Assembly (NCBI RefSeq): GCF_002105155.1
Contig: NW_019029013.1
Coordinates: forward strand, 1 to 64,000
Source: Lobosporangium transversale
Taxonomy: Eukaryota > Mortierellomycota > Mortierellomycetes > Mortierellales > Mortierellaceae
Length of the DNA: 64,000 nt
Direction of reading: 5' to 3'
This document shows, in pieces, positions 1 to 10,472 of this stretch (position 1 is the stretch's first letter; every line of letters begins with the position of its first letter). The notes under the pieces are model-generated. The model saw only the letters and a list, made by a program, of their open reading frames with translations. It searched no databases and was not told where the DNA came from. A program made the translations under genes and the position numbers.

Positions 1-2829
1 GGCGATTGAAGAGGTAGAGGGAGTATTAGCTCTTGAAGAATAGGTTTCATAATCCGGCTGGGGTTGGTAGTCACGGCGATAAAGATGACGATGCTCATGA
101 TCATCATCATGCTCGGGGAAGTGTTGCTGATATTGGAGCTGGGATTGCATGCGTGAGGATGAACGCGAGGACGAACTCTGGCGACTCTGCATTTCAAGAG
201 CCACCCGAAGTCTTTCGTTTTCTTCCTCAATCCTACGTGCCTCTTCCTCTGCTCTCGTCAGCTTTTTGGCCATCAGCTCGGCCTGCTCTGTCCACTTGCG
301 CTGCTGTTGCTCAAACGTCTCTACAACACGCGACACTTTCTCCTTCTCCTTCTCTTGATCGTCCTTGCTCTCGTGATCACCATCCTTATCAGCATCAAGG
401 TTCGAAGCGAGGACTGCAGCACTGTCCAGATCCTTCAGGAGGCGTTGCCATTTAGAATTCTGCCGTTCCAATTCCTCAATCCTGTCCTGATTCTCTTGCT
501 CTCTGAGCTGGTAGATCGAGGTCTGTCTCTCCACTGAGCGGCTCGCCCTTTCTAACCTCTCCACGATCTCATCTTTATCTTCCAGGGCTCGTTGCAGTTT
601 AAACACCTGTTCTTCCAACTCTTGATTCAACAACTTTTCTTGTTCCAGCTTCTCTCTCAGCACTCGATCTCGGGCCTTCGCTTCCTGTTGGCCTTGCTCG
701 ACCGATGCTTCCATTTCTTGTCGGATCGACTGTCGAAGTTGCTCTATCCGTTCTTCCATCTCCTTCTGATGCTGTGCTGTCAATTGAGTGATGACATCCT
801 CATGGTCCTGAACCGCCATCATCTTCTCCAAGACGCGATCATGGTCCATGTGGATCTTTTGTAACTCGACCGCATGCTGAGATTCCAGCCTGGCCATCTT
901 GGAGCCCAAACGCTGAACACTATCCTGCAAGGTACGGTATTGGACTGCCTCCTGCTGTAACCTTTCCTGGAACGTCTCCATCTCTCGTTCCATCTTTGTT
1001 CGTTGCTCTTGGTATTCTTGTTTCTCCACAAGGAGCTTCTGGACCTGTTGATCCAGTGTGCTATAACCTTGCATCTGTTCATTCTTGGTCAACTCCAATT
1101 GCGACCGTAACTGAACCAATTCAGATTCTTTGGTCGCCAGCTCTGCTCGAAGGGTCTCTATTTGGGCCGACATCTCGCTTCGGGATCGTTCTTCACGTTC
1201 CTTCATTGCCCCAATAATCGACTCCTTCTCCTCTTGAACTTGCTTCACTGCCCGGTTTAACTCTTGATCATGGAATGATTGGATCGAGGCTCGATCTGCT
1301 TCAGAAAGGTGTTTCAACGACGCTGGTGACATTGGAATGTTGAATGTACGGACGCCCTCTGCAAAAGCTGAAGAGGAAGATGGTCCTGATGGTGATGATG
1401 ACAAGGGTGGCGAGAACATTTGTTGGAGTTTTTTCTCGATATCATGCTCAATAGCCAATGGATCGAACTGGTTCTGGAGCCCCGACCCGTTTTTCTCCAG
1501 TCGGTTCTCCCGTCTCAAGCGCGCTGATGTGGTGGTGGTCGTCGTCGTCGTTTGAGCACCGAGTTCTGGACTTATGGAGGAAGATGGGGTAGGGGTAGGA
1601 AGTTCCGATGACTTTTGGCCATCCCTTTGGCGAGTAGAGCCCTGATCTTTCGTCCCAACAGAACCTTTACGTCCACGAGTTCGTGTCTGGGTCTGTGAAT
1701 CGATTCCGAGTCCATGAACACCAGGACTACTCTCATTGCTTGCAGCTGAGGGAGGCAAGGATGGTAAAGGTGATGAAGGAGGAGGAGGCGTTAGAGTTCG
1801 ATCCAATACTATATTATTAATTGATGCTGAAGATCCCGCTCGTGGTCGAGTTCCTCCCTGTGAGAACGGTAGAAGCAAGTCGTTGCTGTTGGATCGTTTA
1901 CCTGTTGCACTCCTTGGGGAAACCCTTCGGGAGTTGATTGCAGCAGCACCGGCGACTGAGGCAGATGCTGGTGCTGGACCTGGAGGTGGTTTAATACCTC
2001 CCAAAGGTGTACTGGGTCTTGACCTTGGGTTACTATTGGGTGTTGTAGGTCGATTGGGATGATGGTGAGAAAGAGGATGGGGCAGAGAGGTATTGACTTC
2101 GACTTTGATGTTGTTGTTACTGCCTCTTCTAGAAGATGGTACAGGGGAATGGCTTTGAGTCACTCCATGATCGGCTTGTCGTTGGTGTTCAACACTAAGG
2201 TGAGATCTGGTGGATGCAGTTGCCCTGTTGGTGCCTTGCTGCGATAGTCTTTGGGGACGCTGGCGATTCGGGTTCTGCCCATCTTCTCCTGGGAAGGTCA
2301 TATCCTGCCATGATCCTTTTCGCTGCTGTTGTTGTTGTTGCTGCACACTTGCAGACCTTTCATCGGATCCAGGACGCTGCGGGCGACGATGACCGCTCCG
2401 CAACAAATCTTCTCTAGGCGCCACACTCTCATTCTCCCATGAGAATCGCTTCTCTTGACTTGGCGGAAGATGATGAGCGTTCTGGGCTTCAAATGGAGGA
2501 GGAGGTTGAGGAATTTCACGATAAGGAAGGAGGGGGGGCATATCCTCAGTAATCAAGGATGGACCATCGAATGAGCCAGGGGCATTATTGTGTCGTGGAG
2601 AAGTCAATGGGTGTAAACTACTGCCACTACCACGTCGTTGCAGGTTCAAGAATAGGTTGGGTTCAGTCTTGAGTCTACCAGGGAGGCTGCTTCTGCGTTT
2701 CAACCTTCGATCTTCAAATGACTCTCCGGGTGTATTATTGTTGCGAGGCATTCTTGCTCGTGGTTGTGGTAAAGGATCCTCTAGCTGCTCTTGCTGCTGC
2801 TCTGGCTGTCGTGGTTGTTGTTGAGATGC

Positions 2830-2870
<41 letters not shown>

Positions 2871-3939
2871 TCTGTTGTTGTCTTTGACTTTGTCTAGAGG
2901 TCCTATCAGTGCGTGCTTCACGTTCTTGTTGCCTTCGTGCAGCAGCAGCAGATCGAAAGGGATTGTTACTTTGACCCCTAGGTCCTAAAGTGGGCGAGGC
3001 CATTTCCTGCAGCATTGCCTCAAAATCATCTAATGAAGGCTCTGCAGTGACTGGTGTAGATGTTGATGTTGATGTAGATGCTGATGCTGGTGTTGCACGG
3101 GTTGAAGTTGTTGAGCGTGAGGATTCCCTGGCTCCTCTTGGACCTAGAGTGGGAGAGGCCATCTCCTGCAGCATAGCCTCATAATCATCTAAAGAGCGTA
3201 ATTTGGGTTCTTCTCCTGCAGCAGCAGGAGCAGCAGAAGGGTCACGCCTCCGTTGAGCTCTTTGAGAAGTCCGAGGCTGACTGGAGGCGCTGACTTGGCT
3301 CATAAGGCTGTTATGGTTGGAATTGACGTCAGTGTGGTGGTCAGTGATATGTCCCTGTGCGAATTGTTGACGATGACCGTTCAGGCTATGATCATTACGA
3401 TATCGTACTGGGGAGGAAGTTGAGGATGAAGATTCTGTACGATACTGTTGCTGTTGTTGCTGTGGTTGCTGTTGAAGTGAATAGGGTGGAGGAGGGCGAT
3501 TAGTTTTCGGTATTGGGGATTGAGTATCGGAAGTCCAGCTCTGGATCGAACTTGCAGACTCAGTTGACGGCCTCTGTCCAAAGGAAAAGCCAAATAAGAA
3601 AAGAAAAAATAAAGAGGATGAAAGAAAAGAAAAGGTCAGTTCATTGGTTTTCCACAAACTCATTCGTTGAATTGATTCAACGATTTTTTTTTTTTTTTTT
3701 TTTTCCTTAGTGATTGTTGCTGCTATAAAAGAAGAAAAGAAAAGAAAAGAAAAGAAAAGAAAAGAAAAGAAAGAAGAAGAGAGGAGGATAGAATGTACCG
3801 TTGGGTCTCTGTGGCGATTCCAGTCTGAATTATCGGTATATGCAGGGACATGACCGTCTTGGAAATGGTTGTAGGGATTATTGCTGTGATTGCCAGGTTG
3901 GCGAACATGGTGTATGCGAGGGTCGTATTCCTGTGCCAT
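1..3939 (-). CDS. Large coiled-coil protein with Gln-rich N-terminal half, partial (3' end off the window)
   Basis: Two exons: 3799-3939 (start codon 3937-3939) and <1-3573, joined in phase 0 across an intron 3574-3798 with GT and CAG borders and a T-rich 3' part. Exon 2 is open all the way to base 1, so at least 1,238 residues are encoded and the C-terminus is missing. Residues 1-170 are Gln/Asn/His/Ser-rich. A 17-residue motif with core EAMLQEMASPTLGPRG occurs twice (about residues 175-191 and 228-245). A poly-Gln run lies near 280-297, then a disordered Ser/Pro-rich stretch, then a long Glu/Gln/Arg-rich coiled coil (about 795-1170; for example KMEREMETFQERLQQE), ending in a His/Asp-rich tail at the window edge. 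I do not recognise the family. The layout (disordered N-terminus, long coiled coil) suits a cytoskeletal, spindle-pole or polarity scaffold, but that is inference. Confidence 0.85.
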
Positions 3940-4774
3940 GTAGATTCGTTCCATTACTCTTTTCTTTTTTTCTTTTTCCTTTTTCCTCGTATAGACAGAG
4001 AATTAGAATGTAATAATAATGAGGGGTCAAAAATAAGACTAATGATACAAATTAAGATACGAATGAAAAGATGAGAAGGACAAAGAAAGACAAAAGGAGT
4101 AAAGAAAAAGGAAAAAAGAAAGTAAAAGCGAAGAAACAGAAACGGAGAAGTGTAAAAGTGGGCAAGTGTGAAATGTAAGTGTGAAGTGAGTTTAAAAAAA
4201 AAGAATTTAAGACACTTCTGAGACACAAATGATTTGATTACAGGAGACAAACTCTATCTCATTCAAACCCAAACACAAACTCGGCGTCAACCCCATTTCA
4301 AGCATCTCCAGTAAATCTCAAGCAAATCTCAAGCAATTTGAAGCAATTTCAAGGGGGTCTTTGAAAGTAAAACATCCACACATTGCATTCTACACACACG
4401 TTATGCAAATATATATTATAATGTTGGGTCATTAGCATAGAGTGATAGAGGGAATAGAGCCGTAACAAAATACCAACTACTACATACAACAAATAGGCAA
4501 CAATGATGCTATATGCTATGGAGGATCCATACGAATGTATATGTAAAAAGATGATGAGAATGTGCGTCAGAAACACCGCTATGGAGACCTTTATTTTTTT
4601 TTTATTTAGCATTTAGTTTTTTGTGTTCACACTCTTTGTGTTCCATCCAACGTTCAATGTCTAAAAAAAAAAAAAAAAAAAAAAACTTTTTTTTGAACAC
4701 AAAGTAAAAAGCATCATCAAGGGATATTCATGTTCGATACTTGAATAAACATGTTAGACCCTTACTTGATCATC

Positions 4775-4805
<31 letters not shown>

Positions 4806-5467
4806 TCTTTATACTCGCCTTGCTCTGCATAAATGATTCTGAAATGGATGAATGATGACATGATACAACACAACATCACATCACATCACATCACACAACA
4901 TGAAGAAAAGGCGCACGGGGATATTGAGAGCCTTTGTCTTTTAAAACATCTATAAAAAATAATAATACATATATATATAATAATAAAGCACACTCCAAAG
5001 ATTATCGACACATGGAACAAAAAGGTCAAACATGTATATATTTACAACTGATGAGCTTCTGTTTGTTGTTACACTACAGGCCATCATCAACATTCCTTAC
5101 AATCCAGGTATACATATACATATACATTTATATATATATATATATACTCTTTGTAGATGGATACATCCAAGTTGTGTCTGAACCAACAAACAATCTGTCC
5201 TGAGATATATTTGCTCACACATCCGGACAGATAAAAAAATTCAAGATAAGCCAAGGCAAGGTAAGGTAAGGCAAGGCAAGATTTCTTTTTTATATATACA
5301 TCCTGACTAGGTTTCGTAAGCGACCTTGACGAGATCCCATACTTCGCCACCCTAACGGAGAAAAAAGAAATAAAAATATCCGCGGAGAACTATAACATAT
5401 TAAATGTTCATGTATGCTTTTGTATATATTATAAATACACATACATATACTATACATATTTCATAAA

Positions 5468-5502
<35 letters not shown>

Positions 5503-5701
5503 GAAATTCCTCTGGTACGTACACATACACAGCATACAACATGCTCAGTATTCTTTTGCACTTTTTTTTTTTTTTTTTTTTTTTTAATAACATTTATTTG
5601 CGTATGCATAAAGATGTTTGATGTTCTATAATATAAGTGTGTGAATGTTGTTCTCTCTCCAAAAAAAAAAAAAAAAAAATGACTGGTAGAGCATAAGTTC
5701 T
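3940..5701. other. Intergenic: promoter side of the coiled-coil gene and 3' side of UXT
   Basis: No convincing gene. It holds purine/pyrimidine microsatellites, homopolymer runs (about 4660-4685, 4780-4806, 5470-5500, 5562-5585), a CACAT repeat near 4869-4895 and a TA/TATACA-rich tract at 5100-5145. The reverse complement of TTTATT at 5593-5598 gives AATAAA about 105 bases past the UXT stop, a plausible poly(A) signal. A lone acceptor-like site followed by a short open exon at 5306-5354 (minus strand) has no partner exon that I can find. Confidence 0.6.
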
Positions 5702-6753
5702 TTAAATATCCAGATTCCTTGGTGACGGCGTGTTATTCAGTTTCATAATCTCAGCCATGGCTTCCAGGACCTAAAAATAATAATAATAAATAAAATAAAA
5801 AAAAAATAAAAAATAAAAAAAGGAAAGAAAGGAAGGGAGGTAGGAAGGAAGGAAGAAAGAAAGATAAGCCATATATTTCATAATGTCAAACACGTCTTTT
5901 CTGGACCCCAAGACAAGTCTTACGATTTTGATATGAGCACGGATCTGGGCTGCCTTCTCAGTATACTTTTCAGCTTTTCTATATCACGCGCAAGAGGAAA
6001 GAAAAAAAGGTCCTTTGTCAAAATGCTTTTTCTTTCTTTCTTTCTTTTCTTCTTTCTTCCATATGTTGTAGATCAATCAACCAAGACAAAAATTCTTGTC
6101 TTTTTCTTTTTTTTCCTCCTTGTCATTACCCCTGCAAATGTGCCTCTTTCTTGGTGATAAATGTCAACGCCTCGTCCAATGTCAGCTGCGCATGAAATCC
6201 AAATCCGACATTGACATAGATGTACTTTGTGTCTGGACTATTGGAAAAAAAAAAATTATATAAACACATTTATCAGAGAGCTTGCTCATAAAAAAGAAAA
6301 AGAAAAAAGAAAAAAGAAGCACATCTATAAATCCTTACATCTTTGCTTGTACATAGAAGTTTGATCCGAGATCAACCTGAGTCTTCATCTCTGTGAGTCC
6401 ATTGTCCTTGATCACCTCGATATCCTTTGCTAATTTAAGACTATCCACATGTTATAGAAGAAAGAAAAAAAAATAAAAATAAAAAAAGTAGGCATACTCA
6501 GTATTTTTCTTTTCTTTTCTTTTCTTTTCCTCCATGAACAGTTCCACCTAAAAGCAAAAAAGTATATGGAAAAACAAGAGTAACCCGTTAGAGAAGACGG
6601 GAAGGATAAAAAAAAGAAAAGGTGTCATTACTATTCAGAGATCTGGTTATAAATAGCATCTCTTGCATCCAATGCATCCTTGAGATCCTTTCGTAAGCCT
6701 TCATTCACAAATGTCTCGTAACGAGCAATCTTTTGCTGAATCTCCTCTGCCAT
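5702..6753 (-). CDS. UXT: UXT, prefoldin alpha-class-like protein
   Basis: Five exons: 6632-6753, 6339-6440, 6130-6237, 5924-5978 and 5702-5770, all with GT..AG introns and continuous phase, giving 151 residues (human UXT is 157). Matches to the family run along the whole length: ARYETF near residue 10, then RDAIYNQISEYLKL, then QVDLGSNFYV (human QVDLGCNFFV), IYVNVGFGFHAQLTLDEAL, and a final helix with IRAHIKIVLEAMAEI. These are the two helices and central hairpins of an alpha-prefoldin. Known role of the family: subunit of the URI/R2TP-associated prefoldin-like complex and a transcription cofactor. The first intron acceptor at 6441-6442 (ATAG before T) was chosen because it is the only one that keeps frame and restores the conserved Tyr-Leu pair; a nearer AG at 6552 creates a stop. 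An upstream non-coding or short coding exon cannot be ruled out. Confidence 0.93.
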
Positions 6754-7150
6754 TTGAGGGAAAAAAAAAAAATCCTATTCTTCTCTTCTTCTTTTTTTTT
6801 CTTTTTTGCTGCTCCTTTCTTGCCAAGAAAAACGTGTTTGAACTTTGCAGAGTCAAAAAAAGAGAGAGAAAAATGTTTATCCAGAAAGAAGAAAAAAGCT
6901 AATTGAGGATGAGAGTGACTGCTGCGCTGTTAATGGCATACTTTCCTTTTTAGGACGGACCATCCACAAGGCCCGCGTTTCTTCTATTGCATTAACCATT
7001 ACCCCATCGATCGCCTCTCTTGACGCATTCAAGTTATTTAAATATTTCAGACATGCAACACAAGATATGTTGAAGGATAAGGACAAGGACAAGGACAAAG
7101 AAGGGAATAAAAGCAAGTCTGTCTTTTTTTTTTTTTTCGTTCTTTTTCCT

Positions 7151-7186
<36 letters not shown>

Positions 7187-7422
7187 ATTTTTTTTTCCTC
7201 CCATTCTCATTCTCCTTTGTTTCTCACGCTGTTTTCATTCATTTCACTCTTTTCAGTCTCATTCTTTTTTTCTTTAAACATCTCTTCTCCTTCAAAGAGA
7301 TCGTGCCTTTAAAAACCATGATAAGAATAAATAATATTTAGACCTAATATATACTATTAGCACCTTGTAAACCTTTTTTTTTTCTTTCTTGTCCTCTTTC
7401 TCTCACATATACACATACTACC
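6754..7422. other. Divergent promoter region between UXT (-) and the ABC1 kinase gene (+)
   Basis: No gene is supported. The stretch has T-rich runs, a CT repeat at 7153-7180 and an AAGGAC repeat at 7072-7100. Both flanking genes start at its ends, so it must hold both promoters. I see no clear TATA box. A 155-codon open frame here is driven by Phe/Ser/Leu homopolymer sequence and is not believed. Confidence 0.5.
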
Positions 7423-7933
7423 ATGTCAATACCAATATTACAACGCGCATTCACTCATAGAGCCCTGAGGCGGGTTACCATGTTGTCTGCCACAGCCACA
7501 GGACTCTATCTGATCGACACCCATATGAACGCAAAAGCATTCCAACGCACAGCACGCACAGCATGGAACGGGTACTTTATTCTTTTTTAATCATAAACCA
7601 TAATGAATATTTCATGATTAAACCATTACAATCCATGTTTTTTTTTTTTATTTTTTATTTTTTATTAATCCGATCTGATCTTATCTGACATAATATTTTC
7701 TGTAATGGGAAACCTTTTTTTCTTTTTCTTTTTCTTCTTCCTATCTTTGGGTTGATGTAGTGTCTTGGTAGGCTGGGACTACAAGTTCAATTTCACGCCT
7801 GGAAAAGCTGATCAGATCAATGATCTACATCAACGAGTTGCCAATCGGATATTGCATGTCTGTCAAACTAATGGAGGCCTTTATATCAAACTAGGTATTA
7901 GCAATCTTCTTTCTTTGTTTAATCATTTTATTT

Positions 7934-7964
<31 letters not shown>

Positions 7965-8078
7965 AATTTTTCTTTTTTCTTTTTTCTTTTACTTTTACTT
8001 TTACTTTTACCTTTAGGACAAGGAATCGCCACCAATTCTTCTGTCCTTCCTCCTTGTTATTTGACGTAAGTGGACTGT

Positions 8079-8109
<31 letters not shown>

Positions 8110-9822
8110 GAAATTTTACTTGCTGATATCGCACGATCGCGAATGTATCAATATGTAATGTATCGCCTTTTTTCTTTTTTCTTTTTTTTGTAGAACCCTT
8201 CGCGCACTCTACGATGACGCTTCATCGGTCGATTATTCAACCGTAGAAAAGATCATTCATCAAGAACTGGGTCGTCCTATCCATGAAATCTTCTCCTCCT
8301 TCTCTCCCGAACCCGTCGCAGCTGCCTCAATCGCCCAAGTCCACAAGGCTGTCCTACACGATGGCACCGTCGTGGCTGTAAAGGTTCAAAAGCCCGAGAT
8401 CAAGATCCAGATCGAATGGGACCTGAAGGCCTATCGTTGGTTGATCAAGGTCTATGAATATCTCTTTGATCTGCCCATGTCCTTCGCTGTCGACTATACT
8501 TGTAAACACCTACGAGAAGAAACCGACTTTATCAACGAGGCCCGGAACGCGGAAATGTGCAACGATTTCTTACAAACTGATTCCAAATTACGGCAACAGG
8601 TCTATGTTCCCAAAGTCTTGAAGGCATACAGTACTAAACAGGTCATGGTCGCAGAATGGGTCGATGGCTGTCGAGCAACAGATAAACAGGCTATCGAGCA
8701 AATGGGCTTGAGCATCACCAAAGTCATGGAGAGCGTCGTCGATGTGTTTGCTCATCAGATCTTTATCTCTGGATTTGTCCATTGTGATCCACATCCTGGA
8801 AATATCCTCGTCCGAAGACATCCTGATAATCCAAAACGCCATCAACTGGTAAGCAAATGGATCCCTTTTCTCTCTCTCACACTCTCTCACACTTTCTCTC
8901 GTTGTCTCGTTTTCTCTCTCTCTTTCTCTCCCTCTTTCTCTCTCTCTTTCTCTCTCCTTCTCCCCATTCTTTCATTTCATTTTATTCTTTTTTTTTTTAA
9001 CACGTATTATGTACAACGTTTCTCTTTCCCATTTTCCATTGCTAGCTTCTGCTGGATCACGGTCTGTATATGCGTGAATCAGAGGAATTCCGTCAACAGT
9101 ACTGTCTCTTCTGGAAATCCCTTTTCTTACTCGACAAACAAACCATTGCCGACATCTGTCAACTCTGGGGCGTGGGCGATTCTCAGATGATGGCCAATGC
9201 CACCCTCCTTAAACCCTACAACATGGATCGATCCCCCAATATCAAACCCTCGACCAATACCTCTGTCCTGGATGCCTATGAGATCCAGATGAAACTAAAG
9301 ACCAGCCTCAAAGATTTCTTGGTCAACTCTGAACTCCTGCCCAAGGAATTGATCTTCATCGGTCGAAACATGACCATCGTCCGTGCCAACAACAAGACCT
9401 TGGGAAGTCCCGTCAACAGGATCAACCGAATGGCCCGTTGGGCCGTTCGAGGTCTCAGTCACGATTCTAAATTCTGGATCAAGAGATCGTCATTATCATC
9501 ATCGGATCAATTGATAAAAAGCAGAAGCGGTCATCATGATGATGATAACAATAACAACAACAGCCTTTCTTTACGACAACCATCAAGTTTCTGGAAACTA
9601 CTCTCAACCACACTCCAGGCACAATTGGATTATTGGTTCTTTGAGGCTGCCCTGGCTTTGATGTCTCTGACGTATCACTTTGCTCAACTCAAGAGTCTGT
9701 TTGAACGTAAAATCTTGGGACGCAAGTCTGATGGATTCGAGGCTGTGCTTGACGACGCTCTGAAGCAACGTCTGGAACAGGAGTATGGGATCAAGGTCGA
9801 AGGTGATCTCTTTGATGCATAA
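7423..9822 (+). CDS. MCP2: ABC1/ADCK atypical kinase, ADCK1 / Mcp2(Cqd2) type
   Basis: Five exons: 7423-7571, 7761-7894, 8017-8065, 8194-8848 and 9046-9822; GT..AG borders, phases agree, 587 residues. UbiB/COQ8-family hallmarks in order: KLGQ (KxGQ motif) near residue 93, AASIAQVHKA (Ala-rich nucleotide loop) near 168, VAVKVQKPE (lysine of the N-lobe), FLNEARNAE-like (here FINEARNAE), VHCDPHPGNILV (catalytic Asp/Asn) near 310 and LLLDHGL (the metal-binding Asp; DHG in place of DFG) just after the last intron. The match is closest to human ADCK1 and yeast Mcp2/Cqd2, which sit in the mitochondrial inner membrane and affect coenzyme Q and phospholipid distribution. A basic N-terminus followed by a hydrophobic stretch (residues 1-30) fits mitochondrial import. 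A Ser/Asn/Asp-rich insert (about 490-515) is lineage-specific. The symbol is by homology only. Confidence 0.93.
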
Positions 9823-10438
9823 GATATAGACTCATTGCACTGTACAAAAATATTAAATTTAATTACAATTATTAAATTAAAAAAGTAAAAAGATAGAAAA
9901 TAACAGAATTCACTTATGACATTGCTCCATTTTCATTCTTTTTTGCAATTATTTATTTAACAATACTCCCTGGCTTTTTGTATTAACAACAAACGAGCTA
10001 TTCAATACAATACTCTCACATATATCGGACCCATTTCTTTTTCTTTTTCTTTTTCTTTTTCATTTTCTTTTTCTTTTTCTTTTTCTTTTGCTTTTTTTTT
10101 TATGCAAAGGGGAGAGGTGCCATTAGGGAGCAGAGGATGAAGAAAAAAAAAAAAAAAAAAAAAAAAAAAGAAAAAAGAAAAAGAAAAGACTAGAACCAGG
10201 ACTAGGACTAAGCCAAAGATCACGGCTGAATGAGTTTCCTAGATTGTTTAATCCTAAAGTCTCTCTTATCGATATCATTAAACACGAGGCGACGTCCCAT
10301 AGCTGCCTAGTTGGTCGGCTACTTGTTTGATTGATTGATTCATTGATTTGATTCGACTCATTATAATATTGAAGTATTGTGTACAGCGTCCTCCTTTGGC
10401 TCTAACTTTTTTTTTTTTTTTTTTTTTTTTCCTCCATC

Positions 10439-10467
<29 letters not shown>
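9823..10467. other. Intergenic region between convergent genes
   Basis: 3' flanks of the kinase gene (+) and the UBE2Z-like gene (-). It contains TTTTTC repeats at 10030-10100, a poly-A run at 10143-10169, a poly-T run at 10408-10430, and an AATATTAAAT-rich stretch just after the kinase stop. A 26-codon minus-strand open frame near 10223-10310 has no support. Nothing else seen. Confidence 0.5.

Positions 10468-10472
<5 letters not shown>

Noticed and set aside
5306-5354. Isolated last-exon-like piece on the minus strand (GGEVWDLVKVAYET then stop) after a good acceptor
   Set aside because: No preceding exon with matching phase was found between it and UXT, and UXT already has a convincing last exon.
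6494-6551. Extra UXT exon reading VELFMEEKK..
   Set aside because: Joining it to exon 1 makes a stop codon, and the protein aligns with human UXT without it.
6845-7312. 155-codon plus-strand frame
   Set aside because: Mostly Phe/Ser/Leu from CT and T repeats; lies in the promoter between two divergent genes.
9070-9822. Separate 250-residue protein
   Set aside because: It is the last exon of the ABC1 kinase; the DHG motif and the acceptor lie just before its first Met.
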